The notes below the pieces were generated by a model. It searched no databases, was not told where the DNA came from, and saw nothing but the letters and a program-made list of their open reading frames with translations. This document shows, piece by piece, positions 6,889 to 14,912 of a stretch of 34,451 nt of DNA. Source of the DNA: Balneolia bacterium (GTDB lineage: Bacteria; Bacteroidota; Rhodothermia; Balneolales; Cyclonatronaceae). The position numbers were made by a program, and so were the translations under genes. Location of the stretch: positions 1 to 34,451 of the forward strand of contig JAIUMA010000035.1 of NCBI GenBank assembly GCA_022565795.1, given 5' to 3'. Position 1 is the stretch's first letter. Every line of letters begins with the position of its first letter.

Positions 6889-9800
6889 TTAGTTCTCTGC
6901 CTTAATCAGCTCCACATGCTTCTTACCGATAATTTTACGAGCTGCTTTTACAAATTCCTCCGAAGGGTCGACCACAAAGCGGCGGGCGTTCATGCGCAGG
7001 TTTTTCACGTGCGGACTGTCTATACGAATGGCCACCGGAGACTGCCCCTTATGCTGCTCGCAAAGTCGGGCAATTTCAACAATATCTTCATCGGAAAGCA
7101 AGGTGGTATCAAGGGTGAGCCTGAGCCTGATCTTGTTCTGATTTTTGATGCGCATGTTCTCGATACGCTCAAAATTCCTCGCGATAATTTTTGGAGCCCC
7201 GCTTCGGGTGTCGGTATTCCCCTCAACCACCACGATGTTATCCTGATGAATGAGGTTCATGCACTTATCGAAGGTATCAGAAAAAGCAATCACTTCAATG
7301 CTTCCGTACTCATCCTCAATCGTCGTGAAGGCAAACGGGCGTCCTTTTTTATCACGAACTTGCTTCACAGAAGTGATGATACCTGCGACCATCACCTGTG
7401 CCCTGTCACCCAGTCCGGCCAGCTCGGAGGGCGCCAGCGTATGTGAGCAGAACAGCCTGATATCATCTTTGTATTTATCCAGCGGATGACCGCTCAGGTA
7501 GAATCCGATCAGGTCTCTTTCCCGCTTCAGGCGCTCGATATTCGACCAGGGCTTGGTTTCACGAAGTTTCGGCTCCGCCATATCCATTCCGTTTTCGCCG
7601 CCACCAAACAGGCTGATCTGATTTCTGCTTTCCTCCTCCTGCTTCCGAATAGCATACTGAATAGCATCATCCAGACTTTCCATAAGCTGCGCACGATTCT
7701 TATGAAGCTCGTCGAAGGCACCGGCCTGAATCAGACTCTCCATTGTTTTCCGGTTGCAGGACTTGAGGTCGACCCGGAAAGTGAAATCAAACAGGCTTTT
7801 GTAGACTCCGTTTTCCGTTCGTTCTTTAACCAGGCTCAGTACAGCATTACTGCCAACGCCTTTGATGGCGTCCATACCGTACTGAATACGTCCTTCCTTA
7901 ACCACAAACTTGCCGGCTCCGGTGTTGATGTTCGGCGGATCGACCGAGATGCCCAGCGCGTTAGCTTCCTCAATAAACGACGACACTTTTTTGATGTCGC
8001 CCATATTATGCGTGAGCACGGCCGCCATAAACTCCGCGGTGTAATTCGCTTTGAAATAGGCCGTCTGATAAGCCAGTACCGAGTAGGCTGCCGAGTGGGA
8101 TTTATTGAATCCGTATCCGGCAAACATCGCCATTTTATCGAAAACATCTTTGGCAACTTTCTGCTCATAGCCGCGCTCTACAGCCTGCTTTACGAACTTC
8201 TCTTCCTCCGGGGGAAGAAGCTCCGGCTTTTTCTTACCCATGATCCGGCGAAGAATATCCGCTTCACCGAGCGAGTAGCCGCCCATCTGCTGGGCAACTT
8301 TCATGATCTGCTCCTGATAGATCATAATTCCGTACGTCGGCTCGAGAAGCTCGCGAAGATCCTCATGCGGATACTCAACGGTTTCCTGCCCGTGCTTCCG
8401 CTTAATGTAGTCCGGGATAAACTGCATTGGACCCGGACGATACAGGGCGTTCATGGCAATAAGATCATCAATCACCGTTGGCTTCAGCTCGCGCAGATAC
8501 TTACGCATCCCGTCGGACTCAAACTGGAACGTACCCACCGTCTCACCCCGCTGATAAAGCTCGAAGGTCTTCTCATCATCCAGCGGTATATCGTCCAGAT
8601 CGTACTCTTTGCCGTGATTTTCCTTCACAAAAAGGATGGCCGTTTTAAGGATGGACAGCGTCTTCAGACCAAGGAAGTCCATCTTTAGCAGACCGCACAT
8701 TTCTGCGTTCGGCCCGTCGTACTGTGTGATTACGTCTTTCTCTTTCGAAAGCGCCACCGGAACGTAATTAGACACCTCACCCGGGGCAATAATTACCCCC
8801 GCCGCGTGGATTCCCGTCTGTCTGGCGCAGCCTTCAAGCACCTGCGCATATTTCATCATCTTACGCACCTGATCATCGGGGTGCTCAAACAGTGATTTCA
8901 GCTCCTCGGCCGTATCCGGATTTTTCTCCGGACTGAGCACTTTGGCAAAAGTATCCAAACCCGGTTTTTCCGGGAAGAGCTTCGCAATGCGGTTCACCTC
9001 CTGAAGAGGAACGCCGAGCACACGGCCTACATCACGAATGGAGGTTTTAGCCTTCATCGTGCCGTACGTAACAATCTGGGCCACGTTCTGACGGCCGTAC
9101 TCTTCAACCACGTAGTCAATTACAGCCTGTCGGCCAACATCATCAAAATCGATATCAATATCGGGCGGACTTACGCGCTCCGGGTTGAGGAAACGCTCGA
9201 AGAGCAAATCGTACTTCAGCGGATCTATATTAATAATCCCGATACAGTACGCCACAATGCTTCCCGCAGCTGAACCACGTCCCGGGCCTACATATACACC
9301 TCTCTTACGCGCAATAGTCGTGAAGCTCTCCACAATGAGAAAGTAGCCCGCGAACCCCATCTTTTTGATGATCTGCAGCTCCATATCAATTCGCTCGCTG
9401 ACCTCAGCCGATATCTCACCGTATCTCGATTTTGCACCCTCGTACGACTTGAAGCGCAGATAATCGTCCATATCCTTGTAGGGCTCAGGCACCGGATAGT
9501 GAGGAAGCAACAGCTCTGAACTCAGCTTGATGTCTTCAACCTTATCGACGATTTCTGCCGTATTATCGATGCTTTCCGGAACGTCTTTGAACAAGTCGAG
9601 CATCTCTTCGGGCGTCTTGAGATAGAACTCCGGATTCAGATTGTTATGGTCGTCGGTAAAACGGAAACGGTTCGGATCATTAAGGTCGGCATTGGTCTGA
9701 AGCGCAAGCAGGATATCATGAGCTTCAGAATCGTCCCGATCCACATAGTGCGAATCGTTTGTGGCGATAAGCTTCACGCCGAATTCCCTGCTCCAGCGAA

Positions 9801-10359
9801 TCAAAACCTCGTTACAGGTATTTTGGTCGCGCAGTCCGTGACGCTGGATTTCGATGTAGTAATCCTCACCGAAAAGATCCAGATACCATTTGAAAATTTC
9901 TTTGGCCTCATCCTCACCCTTGTGAAGTATCGTTTGATTTACTTCACTTGCGATACAGCAGGTTGAAGCAATCAAGCCTTCGGAATACTTCTGAAGCGTT
10001 GGCTTATCGATGCGCGGCTTATAGTAAAGACCGTCTACATAGCCGATGGAGCAGAGCTTGACCAGATTTTTGTAGCCGGTCATGTTTTTGGCCAAAAGAA
10101 CCTGATGATAACGGGTGCGGTTCTCCCTGTCGTCCATAGTGGCCGGAGTGATGTAAAACTCACAGCCAATAATCGGCTTGATGCCCTCACTTTTAGCCTC
10201 GCTCACGAATTTCGGTACACCGAACATATTGCCGTGATCGGTAATCGCAATGGCGGGCATTTCGTGCTTCTTGGCTTTGTTCACCAGATCCTTGATACCC
10301 GCAGCTCCGTCGAGCATGCTGAACTGAGTATGGCAGTGGAGGTGGGAAAAACGATTCAT
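6889..10359 (-). CDS. dnaE: DNA polymerase III alpha subunit
   Basis: 1156 residues, the normal DnaE size. The N-terminal PHP domain (about 1-280) opens with FSHLHCHTQFSMLDGA and has AIAITDHGNMFG and GCEFYI. The polymerase core carries the paired catalytic aspartates in PDIDIDFDD (near 400) and the third in LLKMDFLGLKTL. The fingers motif region ALYRPGPM and the helix-hairpin-helix and beta-binding region follow. An OB-fold at about 990-1070 (VMVAGIITSVKQVRDKKGRPFAF) completes the protein. It is the chromosomal replicative polymerase. The 221-base gap upstream (10360-10580) holds no gene and must contain its promoter; a TTGACA at 10453-10458 on the minus strand has no good -10 partner. Confidence 0.97.
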   Translation of the reverse strand: MNRFSHLHCHTQFSMLDGAAGIKDLVNKAKKHEMPAIAITDHGNMFGVPKFVSEAKSEGIKPIIGCEFYITPATMDDRENRTRYHQVLLAKNMTGYKNLVKLCSIGYVDGLYYKPRIDKPTLQKYSEGLIASTCCIASEVNQTILHKGEDEAKEIFKWYLDLFGEDYYIEIQRHGLRDQNTCNEVLIRWSREFGVKLIATNDSHYVDRDDSEAHDILLALQTNADLNDPNRFRFTDDHNNLNPEFYLKTPEEMLDLFKDVPESIDNTAEIVDKVEDIKLSSELLLPHYPVPEPYKDMDDYLRFKSYEGAKSRYGEISAEVSERIDMELQIIKKMGFAGYFLIVESFTTIARKRGVYVGPGRGSAAGSIVAYCIGIINIDPLKYDLLFERFLNPERVSPPDIDIDFDDVGRQAVIDYVVEEYGRQNVAQIVTYGTMKAKTSIRDVGRVLGVPLQEVNRIAKLFPEKPGLDTFAKVLSPEKNPDTAEELKSLFEHPDDQVRKMMKYAQVLEGCARQTGIHAAGVIIAPGEVSNYVPVALSKEKDVITQYDGPNAEMCGLLKMDFLGLKTLSILKTAILFVKENHGKEYDLDDIPLDDEKTFELYQRGETVGTFQFESDGMRKYLRELKPTVIDDLIAMNALYRPGPMQFIPDYIKRKHGQETVEYPHEDLRELLEPTYGIMIYQEQIMKVAQQMGGYSLGEADILRRIMGKKKPELLPPEEEKFVKQAVERGYEQKVAKDVFDKMAMFAGYGFNKSHSAAYSVLAYQTAYFKANYTAEFMAAVLTHNMGDIKKVSSFIEEANALGISVDPPNINTGAGKFVVKEGRIQYGMDAIKGVGSNAVLSLVKERTENGVYKSLFDFTFRVDLKSCNRKTMESLIQAGAFDELHKNRAQLMESLDDAIQYAIRKQEEESRNQISLFGGGENGMDMAEPKLRETKPWSNIERLKRERDLIGFYLSGHPLDKYKDDIRLFCSHTLAPSELAGLGDRAQVMVAGIITSVKQVRDKKGRPFAFTTIEDEYGSIEVIAFSDTFDKCMNLIHQDNIVVVEGNTDTRSGAPKIIARNFERIENMRIKNQNKIRLRLTLDTTLLSDEDIVEIARLCEQHKGQSPVAIRIDSPHVKNLRMNARRFVVDPSEEFVKAARKIIGKKHVELIKAEN

Positions 10360-10580
10360 GCAGTAGTCTGAGTTAAAATAGGCAATTCCGAAACACAGAC
10401 TTTCTTATTACACCTTAATTTTAAATAGCTTAGGGACAATAAAATAGTCTGTTGTCAAACAGCCAATCTACGGAAAAACGAGCTCTGATTCATCTTCTAA
10501 TTGCCGGAAGTTATCAACATTGGTCTGAAAAAAAGGTCATTCCAAACCCGCACAATTTGAATAAGCTTCGATTTAAAGAC

Positions 10581-11099
10581 CTAGTTTCGCACTGGCGGAG
10601 AAACGGCAATGCGATAGCCCCGGCTGAGGTCAATGGCGTGCCGCCGATCTCTGGTGATGATAATTTCCACAAGGCTCCCCCCCGGAAAATCGAGGTCAGC
10701 GTCCGGGTCTAGCACTCTTCGGGTGGTGCCATCAGCCAAAAGCAGCCTGCGCTGCTCCTGATCAGCCATCAGCAGGCTGGTTCGAAAACCTTCGTTTAGT
10801 CCGGGCTCGCCTGATAATAGCGTAACCGGCACGCTTTTTCCGTTGAAATAGGCAATTCCGGAACGACTCCCCCGCTGATTAAGAATCACCGCCGGCCCCT
10901 CATAGTCCTGAACTTCACTCTCCATCATTCTCCAAACAGCATCATCTGAGGTAATCAGATTTCCGTTCTTTAGCTCTGCCGTTTCGGAATAGCTAAAGGT
11001 GATGGTGTCCGTTGCGAAAACACGCTCTCCGGCAGCGGCTGACATCGAAAAAAGCAGGGTGATAAGTACAGTTGTTGAAAGCAGGCTTATGAGCTTCAT
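10581..11099 (-). CDS. Unrecognised small secreted protein
   Basis: 172 residues when started at the ATG at 11099; a longer frame from 11126 would put nine polar residues before the signal sequence. Residues 1-24 (MKLISLLSTTVLITLLFSMSAAAG) look like a cleavable Sec signal peptide. The mature part has no motif I recognise: FSYSETAELKNG..., a run of beta-like segments, and a basic, Arg-rich tail. It lies 63 bases downstream of the 11163-11846 gene and 221 bases upstream of dnaE on the same strand. Its location is inferred to be periplasm or outer surface; function unknown. Confidence 0.65.
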   Translation of the reverse strand: MKLISLLSTTVLITLLFSMSAAAGERVFATDTITFSYSETAELKNGNLITSDDAVWRMMESEVQDYEGPAVILNQRGSRSGIAYFNGKSVPVTLLSGEPGLNEGFRTSLLMADQEQRRLLLADGTTRRVLDPDADLDFPGGSLVEIIITRDRRHAIDLSRGYRIAVSPPVRN

Positions 11100-11162
11100 T
11101 GCAAAGAATTTGTTGTGGTTCAACAATTAAACGGCTCCGGTGGATGAATTATTAGACGATTT

Positions 11163-11846
11163 CTAAAGCCGCATGAAGTCGGCTGCATCGCAGGTTCGAC
11201 CTGGAAACCAAAGCTGCATTTCAACCTGCTGGAGCATGGTTTCCGGCTCCGGCTGTACCAGTATCTCTTTGGAATCCCGGCTCAGCTTCATAACGGGCCA
11301 GTAGCAGATTCCGGCTCCTGCAGCATGGTTCAGAAGAAACTCTGAGAGCCGGCGCACGTGCTCATCTTCTCTTGGAATGTGCTCCGGCGGACGCAGACAA
11401 AATCCGAACATTTTCACACCGGACACCTGGGTCGAATCATAGCTGTTGGCCTTTCCGTTTTCATGATTGTACCCAAACTCGAGCTCGCACAGCCCTGCTT
11501 TAATCTCCAGTACAAACGGAAGCTCCGTATTGAAACCCGAATTTTCAGCTATGTGAACCACATCCTGCACCAAAGCCGATAGGTAAACATTCTGATTCCC
11601 GGTTGTCTTAACGCTTAATGATGCCGCGCCTTTCACGCCTGAAGCGAAATGAATGGCTTCGGAAGAAACCGGAGGGAGATCATTACTGAATAACTCTTTT
11701 TCGCCATATCCGACGTAGCTGAAATCAGGACTCGAAAGCCCGGCAATCTGGGCGGTGGTTACCAATCCCGGTGAGGCGAGCTCGTTGCGGTACACCTCAT
11801 AGCTGTTCTTTTCTATCGTAACCGTTCGCTTCATGGGGTTTTGCAT
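11163..11846 (-). CDS. Unrecognised soluble protein
   Basis: 227 residues with no signal peptide or membrane segment. An alternative ATG lies four codons in (11834). No family is recognised. The sequence alternates charged and beta-forming stretches (KSYEVYRNEL-like start, LEIKAGLCELEFGYN near 113-127) and contains several isolated cysteines. A loop PPEHIPREDEHVRRLSEFL sits at about 155-173. It begins 19 bases after the phosphoesterase gene, so the two are probably in one transcript, but that enzyme's family is too general to suggest a role. Confidence 0.6.
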   Translation of the reverse strand: MQNPMKRTVTIEKNSYEVYRNELASPGLVTTAQIAGLSSPDFSYVGYGEKELFSNDLPPVSSEAIHFASGVKGAASLSVKTTGNQNVYLSALVQDVVHIAENSGFNTELPFVLEIKAGLCELEFGYNHENGKANSYDSTQVSGVKMFGFCLRPPEHIPREDEHVRRLSEFLLNHAAGAGICYWPVMKLSRDSKEILVQPEPETMLQQVEMQLWFPGRTCDAADFMRL

Positions 11847-11865
11847 TCGGGAGTGTGAAAACCTG

Positions 11866-12360
11866 CTACCGTTTACCTAAAATTATAACTTCAACGTTGA
11901 AGATCTTGCCGTTTTCAATTTCGAATCGCACGATTGTCCGTTCAACCTGAAAGCCGTGCCGTCCGGCAGCTCCAGGGTTCATAAACAGCATTTTGTTATT
12001 ATTCGGATCGCGCGCAATTTTGAGGATGTGGCTGTGTCCGCAGATCATCAGGTCGGGGGTGTCTTCGTACAGCTGCTTGCGAATCGGAATAGCATAACGC
12101 CCCGGATTGCCACCTATATGGATCATAAATACGTCCACACCCGCAGCGTCGAAACGAAGCGTATGATCGAACTCATTACGAATATCCTGACCGTCGATAT
12201 TTCCATACACACCACGTACCGGCGCGATCTCGCGAAGCTCGTTGGCAATACCAATATGGCCAAAATCGCCGGCATGCCAGATTTCATCGCAATTGCTGAA
12301 ATAGTCCTTAACCTGAGGGTCCAGATACGAATGCGTATCAGAAATAAGACCGATTTTCAT
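11866..12360 (-). CDS. YfcE/MJ0936-type metallophosphoesterase
   Basis: 164 residues, typical of the short YfcE family. All metal-binding motifs are visible in order: SDTHS (residues 7-11), HAGDFGH (about 30-36), GNIDGQ (about 53-58), a central histidine in FMIHIGG, GHSHI (about 109-113) and MNPGAAG. The members are di-metal (usually Mn) phosphodiesterases active on small phosphodiesters in vitro; the natural substrate is not settled. It is the first gene of the minus-strand run leading through two unknown genes to dnaE, with the repeat-rich non-coding block upstream. Confidence 0.92.
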   Translation of the reverse strand: MKIGLISDTHSYLDPQVKDYFSNCDEIWHAGDFGHIGIANELREIAPVRGVYGNIDGQDIRNEFDHTLRFDAAGVDVFMIHIGGNPGRYAIPIRKQLYEDTPDLMICGHSHILKIARDPNNNKMLFMNPGAAGRHGFQVERTIVRFEIENGKIFNVEVIILGKR

Positions 12361-12502
12361 GGGATCTGATTAGAATAATTTTGTGATGTCATAAGGTAAC
12401 AAAAATTCCTTCCGGCAAATTCACAATTTTGCACGTCGATCAGTGAACAGGCTATTTAATAGTCTAAAAGGTAAACTGGTCACAATCCCGCTCTGAAAAG
12501 AC

Positions 12503-12648
12503 GGACGCAGATAGCACAAAGTTTTGTGCGAAGTATGCAAAAGTGACGATGGGAATGTAGTTAAACAATCAGCTCTTGGCCAAAGCCAACATCGTTATGG
12601 CTTCTGCTTCGCTCAGCCAGCGGACTTCAAAAGAAACCAAGGTATTCG
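12503..12648 (+). repeat. 146-base direct repeat, copy A
   Basis: About 90% identical by hand count to 13150-13294 over its whole length, same orientation, beginning GGACGCAGATAGCACAAAG and ending AAGGTATTCG. Long exact blocks include GCGAAGTATGCAAAAGTGA and AACAATCAGCTCTTGGC. Not coding in any frame. Confidence 0.85.
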
Positions 12649-12742
12649 TAAGACCAGGCACCATACCGGGAAATATTGTCTGCTTCAGCCACTAACCACC
12701 CTGATCATCGCACACACATCCTGAAAATCATACCCGCAGACA

Positions 12743-12831
12743 ATGGTGATAAAAACGTAAAAGCCCAAAATAAGCATCGGGTGTAGTTTAAGAATCACAA
12801 CAACTGACCAGGATTTGTGGGATTAAGGGAT
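12743..12831 (-). repeat. Dispersed repeat, copy 2 (inverted relative to 58-146)
   Basis: Reverse-complement partner of 58-146, 89 bases without gaps, about 84% identical. On the minus strand an open frame runs from just after a TAA and stays open past the repeat to a TGA inside direct repeat copy A's side of the block; it reads MLILGFYVFITIV and then CGYDFQ. In copy 1 the equivalent frame stops sooner. Confidence 0.75.
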
Positions 12832-12877
12832 GTCCCGGTTGGGGATCTGAACTTTGGCGACACCCCGCCCCTTACCC

Positions 12878-12922
12878 GAGGCTGTAGGCCTCAACGGTCA
12901 TAGCCTGAGGCAACGCCTCAGG
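12878..12922. repeat. Tandem GC-rich hairpins inside the repeat block
   Basis: GAGGC-TGTAG-GCCTC (12878-12892) is followed by CCTGAGGC-AAC-GCCTCAGG (12904-12922), a perfect 8-base-pair stem. The word CTGTAGGCCT recurs at 12882-12891 and in the segment around 12952-12961. No T run follows either arm, so these are not simple terminators; they resemble REP-type palindromes. Confidence 0.6.
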
Positions 12923-13149
12923 TGTTCAATCCACCCATGTTGCGCAGTCTGTAGGCCTGCACGAGACCAAAGGGCGAAACCATATAAAAGGTGAAATTCC
13001 ATCGAGAGGACTGAGGGCAACTGCATCACCCTGAATCCGAACCATCAGATAATTCTGACCTCGTCTGATCCAAACCTAAAGCCTGAGGATTTCGGCCACA
13101 AAAAATCATCTCCCATCATTTTAATCACATGAATCACAGTTCCGAAATT

Positions 13150-13294
13150 GGACGCAGATAGCACAAAGTTTAGCGCGAAGTATGCAAAAGTGACGATGGG
13201 AGTGTATACAAACAATCAGCTCTTGGCAAAAGCCACCATCGTTATGGCTTCGGCTCCGCTCAGCCAGCGGACTTAAAAACAGCTAAGGTATTCG
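13150..13294 (+). repeat. 146-base direct repeat, copy B
   Basis: Partner of 12503-12648, 145 bases, about 500 bases away. Just upstream, ATCACAGTTCCGAA (13133-13146) also occurs inverted at 149-162, next to dispersed repeat copy 1. Confidence 0.85.
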
Positions 13295-13515
13295 CAATAC
13301 CAATCGAACTTTTGGCCAGTGCTATCTGCTTCTGCTCAGATCAATTAACAATTCACCCCCCTACACCTGCAGCTTAGCAGGGTCGAAATTTCGCTTTCGC
13401 CGGGAGTCGGACAGGTCGCTCAACATTCCCAATTCCTAAACTACTTCATCCAAGCTACTGAGCATACAAACTCTTATATTCGTGCGACTTCATTTTTCAC
13501 CATCATCAGATAGAT

Positions 13516-14622
13516 TTGACTGACCCTCAATCATTTAAGCCCTTAGTTTCTGTTATCATCCTGAACTGGAACGGACTGCATCACCTTAAGAACTACCTGC
13601 CTTCCGTTGCGGCGACCCGATATCCGAAGTTCGAAATCATACTTGCCGACAATAACTCTGATGATGAGTCCTTAGCGTTTGCGTCTGATAACTATCCGGA
13701 CATACGCATTATCCGTCACGATCACAACTACGGCTACTGCAGGGGCAATAATCTGGCTGCAAAAGAGGCAAATGGTGAGCTAATCGTGTTCCTCAACAAC
13801 GATGTGCGCGTTGAGCCCGACTGGCTCGATCACCTTACGGCTCTGTTTGGTAAGTATCCACGGCTTGCTGCGGCACAACCCAAAATGCTATCCGACCGTA
13901 ATCCGGAATACTTCGACTATGCCGGAGCAGCCGGAGGTCAGCTGGATCATTTGGGCTACCCCTGGTGCCTCGGGCGCGTTTTCGATTCGGTTGAAAAAGA
14001 CAAAGGACAGTATGATGCCTATCCATCCCGGATTTTCTGGGCTTCCGGTGCCGCACTCTGCGTACGAGCGGACCTTTTTGAGGAAGCAGGCGGCTTCGAC
14101 GAAAATTTCAGGCTGCATATGGAGGAAATTGATCTTTGCTGGCGGCTTCAGCGGATGGGCTATGAAATCCGGGCAGAACCGTCTTCAGTGGTCTATCACT
14201 ATGGCGGCGGGACCCTCAGCATGGACAATCCCGGCAAAGTCTATTTTAACTTTCGCAACAGTCTGGCCATGCTTGCTAAAAATGTGCGCCCCGGTTCTCT
14301 GCTACCGGTTTTGACCACGCGACTGGCGCTTGATGCTGTGGCTGGGCTGCGCTTTCTGATTACCGGAAACTGGGCCTCGCACAAGGCTATCTGGAAAGCG
14401 TACAAGGACTTCTACCTGAATCTGCCCTACTGGCTTAAGGTGCGCGGGGATTTGGAGAGAACATCAGAACCGGATGTACTGCACGGTTTTGGCCCCAAAA
14501 GCATCGTTTGGGACTATTACGTCACCGGAAGACGCAAGGTTGAAGACAGCATGCCTTTTTCCATAGTGCTGCTCACGTTTTTTTCGGCCACGCGCTCCGA
14601 TCGCGGTGGTAAGGAGCTGTAG
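13516..14622 (+). CDS. Family 2 glycosyltransferase
   Basis: 368 residues, GT-A fold of the rhamnosyltransferase/WcaA-like GT2 class. VSVIILNWNGLHHL at 11-24 starts the nucleotide-binding fold; ADNNSDD at 44-50 and NYGYCRGNN at 71-79 bind the nucleotide sugar. FLNNDV at 92-97 is the DxD-like metal motif and HMEEIDLCWR at 201-210 holds the catalytic acidic residues. The C-terminal 100 residues are a membrane-associating tail. The start is TTG at 13516, since the fold begins at residue 10 and no ATG is available. It likely adds a sugar to a surface polysaccharide or lipid-linked glycan. No other glycan genes are nearby, so acceptor and sugar are open. Confidence 0.88.
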   Translation: MTDPQSFKPLVSVIILNWNGLHHLKNYLPSVAATRYPKFEIILADNNSDDESLAFASDNYPDIRIIRHDHNYGYCRGNNLAAKEANGELIVFLNNDVRVEPDWLDHLTALFGKYPRLAAAQPKMLSDRNPEYFDYAGAAGGQLDHLGYPWCLGRVFDSVEKDKGQYDAYPSRIFWASGAALCVRADLFEEAGGFDENFRLHMEEIDLCWRLQRMGYEIRAEPSSVVYHYGGGTLSMDNPGKVYFNFRNSLAMLAKNVRPGSLLPVLTTRLALDAVAGLRFLITGNWASHKAIWKAYKDFYLNLPYWLKVRGDLERTSEPDVLHGFGPKSIVWDYYVTGRRKVEDSMPFSIVLLTFFSATRSDRGGKEL

Positions 14623-14679
14623 CTTATATCCCGTTTCAGCATTCCTTATTAAGCACAAAAATTCATATATTTTAATATT

Positions 14680-14717
14680 AAAGGCTTTACGGCTGTGATG
14701 GCTGTGGAGCCTTTTTT
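14680..14717 (+). terminator. Probable terminator after the glycosyltransferase
   Basis: AAAGGCT (14680-14686) pairs with AGCCTTT (14708-14714), running into a stretch of six T residues. The 21-base loop is long and includes two GGCTGTG words, so the fold is less certain than for the other terminators. Confidence 0.45.
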
Positions 14718-14782
14718 AAGGAATCTGTGATGAATTCGGCTTTTCGGTCTGCTTTAGTTTCTATTCAGGGATAACTCTACGA

Positions 14783-14788
14783 TATAAT
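14783..14788 (+). promoter_or_regulatory. deoC: Possible -10 element for the deoC operon
   Basis: A perfect TATAAT lies about 125 bases before deoC and 33 bases before the small frame at 14821. No convincing -35 element is found 16-19 bases upstream. Confidence 0.3.
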
Positions 14789-14820
14789 CAAATGTATCTG
14801 GTTTCTGTTTTTTGAGGAGG

Positions 14821-14889
14821 ATGAAGATGGACGCAGGAGCGATTCGGCTCAGTTTTCCTGCAACTACAACTACTGATTACTTTACGTAA
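14821..14889 (+). CDS. Possible leader ORF before deoC
   Basis: A 22-codon frame (MKMDAGAIRLSFPATTTTDYFT) ends 23 bases before the deoC ATG. The sequence GAGGAGG at 14814-14820 is an unusually strong Shine-Dalgarno for this window and is well spaced for the second ATG (14827). It could be a leader peptide or a chance frame; the threonine run ACT-ACA-ACT-ACT is notable. No terminator-like hairpin is visible between it and deoC. Confidence 0.3.
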   Translation: MKMDAGAIRLSFPATTTTDYFT

Positions 14890-14912
14890 CGTAACGATTT
14901 AAGAACAAATAC

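Larger units (their letters stand above)
12361..13515. other. Gene-free repeat block (1.15 kb)
   Basis: No frame here has coding character on either strand. The stretch contains a 146-base direct repeat (two copies), one copy of the 89-base dispersed repeat, two GC-rich hairpins in between, and smaller dyads such as TCAGA-TAAT-TCTGA at 13045-13058. It should also hold the promoters of the divergent phosphoesterase and glycosyltransferase genes. The look is that of decayed intergenic repeat elements rather than a lost gene. Confidence 0.7.

Noticed and set aside
7486-8688. A 400-codon open frame on the plus strand
   Set aside because: It lies wholly antisense to dnaE, which has complete family motifs; long antisense frames are common in GC-balanced coding DNA.
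10452-10712. A plus-strand frame starting in the dnaE upstream gap
   Set aside because: It starts with TTG, has no family features and runs antisense into the secreted-protein gene.
10376-10860. Shared 15-base word AAATAGGCAATTCCG near 10376 and 10846
   Set aside because: One exact 15-base match in 34 kb is expected by chance about half the time, and one copy lies inside a coding region.
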